9,507 bases of DNA from MB-PLM-2 sp964385715 (GTDB taxonomy: Bacteria > Planctomycetota > Planctomycetia > Pirellulales > UBA7805), in NCBI GenBank assembly GCA_964385715.1, contig CAYLRE010000189.1, forward strand, positions 1 through 9,507. The letters are read 5' to 3'. Positions 6,830-9,507 of the stretch are shown piece after piece. The notes beneath the pieces were generated by a model. The model worked only from the letters and a program-made list of their open reading frames with translations, was not told the DNA's origin and did no database searches. Both the position numbers and the translations under genes were made by a program. Within the stretch, counting starts at the first letter, position 1; every line of letters starts with the position of its first letter.

Positions 6830-7903
6830 ATGACCAGGCGGTCCCCAAAACGGTGGTTTCAGTTTCGATTGCGAACACTTCTAGTGCTCGTAACGCTCGC
6901 TGCTTGTCTGTTTGGCTGGATTACTTGGAAGCAGCGTGAGGCGAAACGGAATCTCGCCACGCGGGAGTGGGTTCGCAGCCTCGGGGGATCCGTAAAGCTG
7001 GAGACCCGCGAAACGCGAACGTGGTGGGAGCGGATGATGGGGCCCTGGGTCGATGCGCCCGTTCGGCGGGTGATCATTCCGGCTGGAGACTTCGACGATC
7101 TTTCGCTGCTGTTGGTTTTTGCGAACCTGAAGTCCCTCGATATCTCCGGGACCAAAGTGAGCGATCTGACGCTACTTACGAAGTTTCCTAAGCTAGAGCG
7201 ACTCGACATCCATGGATTGCCAGTAGAAGACTTCACACCGCTGGCCGAATTGCACCGGCTCGAATCGGTCGATGTACACGGGACGTCGATTAATGACCTT
7301 AGACCGTTAAGTCGCTTGAGCGGGTTGGAGGTCGTCAGCTGCGACGACACTCCGGTCGACGATCTTCGTCCGCTCGCACATTGTCGCAGGTTGAGGAGAT
7401 TGTCGATCGCTAACACGAAGGTTGATGACCTGAGCCCGCTGACAGAGTTGCAAGATCTGACTCTCTTGATCGCTGACGGGACGCCGATTTCGGATCTCTC
7501 GCCCATCGCGGGAGCTACGAAACTTGAGTACTTGTGGTTTCATTCGACGGAAGTGACCGATCTGTTGCCACTTAAGGGACTGAAAGAGCTGCAGAATCTC
7601 CGTTTTATGAACACCAAGGTGTCCGATCTGTCGGCGCTTGCCGGACTGAGTAACCTGGAGGAATTGCACGTCTACGATACGGATATTACCGACCTCGCCC
7701 CTCTGGCACAGCTGTCCGCATTGAGATCGCTGAACATCATCGGGACAGAAGTTACCGATATTTCTCCTCTGCTGTCGCTCAGGAATTTAGGGTGGATATG
7801 GATCGCTGATACGCCTTTGGCGCAGGAGCAAATCCAGAAGCTCCGTAACGCCTTTCCCCGTGCCTCGATCGTTGGCTCTAGGCCAAAGATAAAGAGCCGG
7901 TAG
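6830..7903 (+). CDS. Membrane-anchored leucine-rich-repeat protein, planctomycete type
   Basis: Function unknown; LRR surfaces usually bind proteins. It is 357 residues long from ATG 6830, with GGGAG (6816-6820) nine bases upstream as ribosome-binding site. The N-terminus is basic (MTRRSPKRW) followed by FQFRLRTLLVLVTL and one predicted transmembrane helix (about residues 16-33), a segment shared by many planctomycete proteins of unknown role. Residues 35-98 form a non-repeat stalk with WVRSLGG and WWERMMGPW, also reminiscent of that group. Residues 99-318 are ten uninterrupted 22-residue repeats of the form xLxxLxIxxTxVxDLxPLxxL, similar to the internalin/SDS22 type. The last turn (319-343) departs from the pattern and probably caps the solenoid. 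A single N-terminal helix with a basic cytoplasmic end suggests the repeats lie outside the inner membrane. It could be cotranscribed with the tolC-like gene. Confidence 0.85.
   Translation: MTRRSPKRWFQFRLRTLLVLVTLAACLFGWITWKQREAKRNLATREWVRSLGGSVKLETRETRTWWERMMGPWVDAPVRRVIIPAGDFDDLSLLLVFANLKSLDISGTKVSDLTLLTKFPKLERLDIHGLPVEDFTPLAELHRLESVDVHGTSINDLRPLSRLSGLEVVSCDDTPVDDLRPLAHCRRLRRLSIANTKVDDLSPLTELQDLTLLIADGTPISDLSPIAGATKLEYLWFHSTEVTDLLPLKGLKELQNLRFMNTKVSDLSALAGLSNLEELHVYDTDITDLAPLAQLSALRSLNIIGTEVTDISPLLSLRNLGWIWIADTPLAQEQIQKLRNAFPRASIVGSRPKIKSR
7124..7783 (+). repeat. Array of ten 22-codon leucine-rich repeats
   Basis: Ten in-frame units of exactly 66 bp encode the LRR solenoid of the preceding gene. 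Units share Leu/Ile scaffold positions, a Thr-x-Val/Ile step and Asp-Leu-x-Pro-Leu (for example TKVSDLTLL, TPVDDLRPL, TKVDDLSPL, TEVTDISPL). DNA identity between units is low, so the array is an old, diverged duplication series and not a recent expansion, in contrast to the purU minisatellite. Confidence 0.85.
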
Positions 7904-7929
7904 TGTCCTCGCCGCCGCACGTTCACCCG

Positions 7930-7953
7930 ACTGAGGGGCTCGTTCCCCTTGGT
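7930..7953. terminator. Hairpin after the LRR gene, possible terminator
   Basis: Starting 27 bp past the LRR stop, ACTGAGGGG (7930-7938) pairs with CCCCTTGGT (7945-7953): nine pairs including two G-T wobbles around a 6-nt loop. No U-tract follows, so Rho-independent termination is uncertain; it may only stabilise the mRNA 3' end. The rest of the 162-bp gap to fhcB (7904-8065) shows no ORF or other clear signal to me, and the fhcB promoter presumably lies there. Confidence 0.4.
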
Positions 7954-8065
7954 ACGGCAGGCACCGCGGGCTCTCTTTCCTGCATGTTCTTGCCCCTTGA
8001 GTCAGGCGGGCTTCGCAGCCGAAAATAGTCGTTGACCAAGAGTTGCGTCTTTGTGGAGCGAGTTG

Positions 8066-9340
8066 ATGGCCGTATTTGAAGATGTCGCCTGCACCGTCTG
8101 TGGGTGCGTCTGTGACGACTTGCGGATGACCGTCAAGGATGGACGCATCACAGCGGCCGCGGGTGCGTGCCATTTGGCCGAAGACTGGTTTCTCAATCAG
8201 CACACGGAGCATCCGCCGACTTGTGAGATTGAAGGGAGGGAAGCAACGCTTGAGGCGGGCATCGAGCGTGCGGCGGAGATCCTGGCTCAGGCGAAGTGGC
8301 CACTCATTTACGGGCTCTCACGCAGCAGCACGTCGGGGCAGCGAGCCGCCGCGATTCTTGCCGACAAGCTCGACGCCAACATCGATACGACCGCCTCCCG
8401 TTGTCACGCTCCTTCGATTATGGCGATTCAAGAAGTAGGTGAGTCGACCTGCACGCTTGGTGAGATCAAGAACCGGGCCGACCTCGTTGTGTTCTGGGGA
8501 GTCGATCCCGTAAATACCCATCCTCGGCATTTCGAGCGGTATTCGGTCGATGCCAAAGGGCAATTCGTTCCCCGGGGAAGGAGCGATCGTCACGTGATCG
8601 TGATCGATTCAGAACGCACTGACAGTGCGGAACTCGCCGACGAGTTCATTCAGGTTCCCAGTGGTCAGGAATTCGAACTGATCTGGGCCCTTCGGTCTCT
8701 GGTACAGGGGCTGCCGATTGCAGAAGCAGACATCGCCGGTCTGCCGTACGACGCGGTTGCCAGACTCGCTGACCAACTTCGTTCGTGCAAGTGCGGCGTG
8801 TTCTTCTTTGGCCTTGGCCTGGCCCATACCGGCCTGGGACATCGTGTCGTCGAAGGACTGTTGCGACTGGTGCGAGACCTCAACGCCCATACCAGATTTC
8901 ACGCCCGGCGAATGCGAATGATGGGAGACGTAACCGGAGCGGACAATGTTCTCTGCTGGACCACCGGGTATCCGTTTAGCGTGAATCTGAGTCGGCAATT
9001 CCCAAGATACAACCCGGGTGAGTACTCCGCGAATGAGATGCTGGAGTCGGGTGAGGTCGATGCCTGTCTGTTGGTTGGGAGCGAAGGGGTAGAAGATTTC
9101 TCACGGGCGGCGCGAGCCCGCTTGAACGAGATTCCGACGATTGTGCTTGACCACCCGACAGTGGCCTCAGCGATAGCACCGACGGTCCGTTTTACCACGG
9201 CCGTGTATGGGGTGCACCTGCCGGGGACGGCCTATCGCATGGATGAAGTGCCAATTCCTCTAAGGCAGGTTCTGCCGGCCGAGTATCCCAGCGACGAGGA
9301 CGTCCTCGGCGCGATTCGCGGCATGGTTGCCCAGAATTAG
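8066..9340 (+). CDS. fhcB: Formylmethanofuran dehydrogenase subunit B homologue (FhcB/FmdB/FwdB)
   Basis: Homologue of the molybdopterin-family B subunit of formylmethanofuran dehydrogenase. In bacteria this belongs to the formyltransferase/hydrolase complex, which releases formate at the end of the tetrahydromethanopterin C1 oxidation route; cytoplasmic. It is 424 residues long from ATG 8066, with GGAG at 8055-8058 seven bases upstream; an in-frame TTG at 8051 is less likely. The N-terminus has C9-x2-C12-x3-C16 followed by C35 (ACTVCGCVCDD ... GACHL), the pattern of a [4Fe-4S] cluster as in archaeal FwdB. C113 in SRCHAPS sits where archaeal FwdB has the metal-binding Cys of CHGPS. Further family marks are GEIKNRADLVVFWG, DPVNTHPRHFERYS (147-160) and GRSDRHVIVIDSERTD. 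The next gene is on the opposite strand, so fhcA, fhcC and fhcD do not follow it directly. Whether it binds metal or acts only as a scaffold cannot be decided from sequence. Confidence 0.88.
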   Translation: MAVFEDVACTVCGCVCDDLRMTVKDGRITAAAGACHLAEDWFLNQHTEHPPTCEIEGREATLEAGIERAAEILAQAKWPLIYGLSRSSTSGQRAAAILADKLDANIDTTASRCHAPSIMAIQEVGESTCTLGEIKNRADLVVFWGVDPVNTHPRHFERYSVDAKGQFVPRGRSDRHVIVIDSERTDSAELADEFIQVPSGQEFELIWALRSLVQGLPIAEADIAGLPYDAVARLADQLRSCKCGVFFFGLGLAHTGLGHRVVEGLLRLVRDLNAHTRFHARRMRMMGDVTGADNVLCWTTGYPFSVNLSRQFPRYNPGEYSANEMLESGEVDACLLVGSEGVEDFSRAARARLNEIPTIVLDHPTVASAIAPTVRFTTAVYGVHLPGTAYRMDEVPIPLRQVLPAEYPSDEDVLGAIRGMVAQN

Positions 9341-9362
9341 AGGCGTGGGTGCCGGGCCGTCT

Positions 9363-9507
9363 CTACACCGCTCGCAATAGTTCTTCGCTAAGGCAGATTG
9401 CCTGACGACGCAGTTGGTCCATTTCATCCATTAGGGCCATGATTTTGGCCTGATCTTGGCCGCTTTGGTACATCTTGGCGGTAAGGCGTTCGTGGGTGCT
9501 ATTCCAG
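9363..9507 (-). CDS. Unidentified protein, C-terminal fragment cut by window edge
   Basis: A minus-strand frame is open from the window end (first full codon 9506-9504) to a TAG at 9365-9363, giving the last 47 residues of a protein whose start lies outside. The fragment is charged and helix-prone (HERLTAKMYQSGQDQAKIM, then MDEMDQLRRQAICLSEELL), with spacing compatible with a coiled coil. I do not recognise the family. The evidence that it is real is that the frame is open to the edge with ordinary amino-acid composition, and that it ends 22 bp from the convergent fhcB stop in otherwise unused sequence. Confidence 0.6.
   Translation of the reverse strand, partial: WNSTHERLTAKMYQSGQDQAKIMALMDEMDQLRRQAICLSEELLRAV

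Noticed and set aside
7787..8212. Minus-strand ORF of 141 codons spanning the LRR-fhcB gap
   Set aside because: It overlaps both confident genes antisense, its composition looks random, and nothing supports translation.
8402..8404. Selenocysteine at the FhcB metal-site position
   Set aside because: The codon is TGT (Cys), not TGA, and there is no internal stop in the gene.

Overview
The window looks like chromosomal DNA of a planctomycete, most likely a Pirellulales-type lineage. Three things suggest this. A membrane-anchored leucine-rich-repeat protein carries the N-terminal FQFRLRTLLVLVTL-type segment seen in many planctomycete proteins. A formylmethanofuran dehydrogenase B homologue is present, and in bacteria that family belongs to the tetrahydromethanopterin-linked C1 pathway of planctomycetes and some methylotrophs. 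Short structured intergenic elements resemble motifs I recall as common in these genomes. The assignment is inference; no rRNA or other marker gene is present.

Layout. Positions 1-1895 (+) hold the 3' part of an assimilatory molybdopterin nitrate reductase (nasA/narB type). A 220-bp gap with two hairpin-like elements follows. Positions 2116-4200 (+) encode a siroheme nitrite reductase of the ferredoxin-dependent NirA type, fused to a rubredoxin-like domain and a Rieske (NirD-like) domain. Converging on it, with only 3 bp between the stop codons, is purU (4204-5124, -), a formyltetrahydrofolate deformylase whose C-terminus runs through an in-frame 18-bp tandem repeat. A 238-bp divergent region with three inverted repeats leads into a TolC-family outer-membrane protein (5363-6784, +). 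A membrane-anchored LRR protein follows 45 bp later (6830-7903, +). After a 162-bp gap comes an fhcB/fmdB homologue (8066-9340, +). The window closes with the C-terminal 47 codons of an unidentified minus-strand gene (9363-9507).

How the genes fit together. nasA and nirA form a nitrate-to-ammonium assimilation module. The fused iron-sulfur domains suggest that nitrite reductase brings its own electron-entry path. purU and fhcB both belong to pathways that release C1 units as formate (from formyl-THF and formyl-methanofuran respectively), but they are not in one operon and a functional link is speculative. The TolC and LRR genes may share a transcript; no efflux pump or adaptor gene is visible for the TolC.

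The most notable items are the three-part nitrite reductase fusion, the minisatellite in the purU C-terminus, and the retention in FhcB of cysteines expected for an iron-sulfur cluster and the molybdenum/tungsten site. I found no mobile element, CRISPR array, tRNA or rRNA, and no clearly new multi-gene system.
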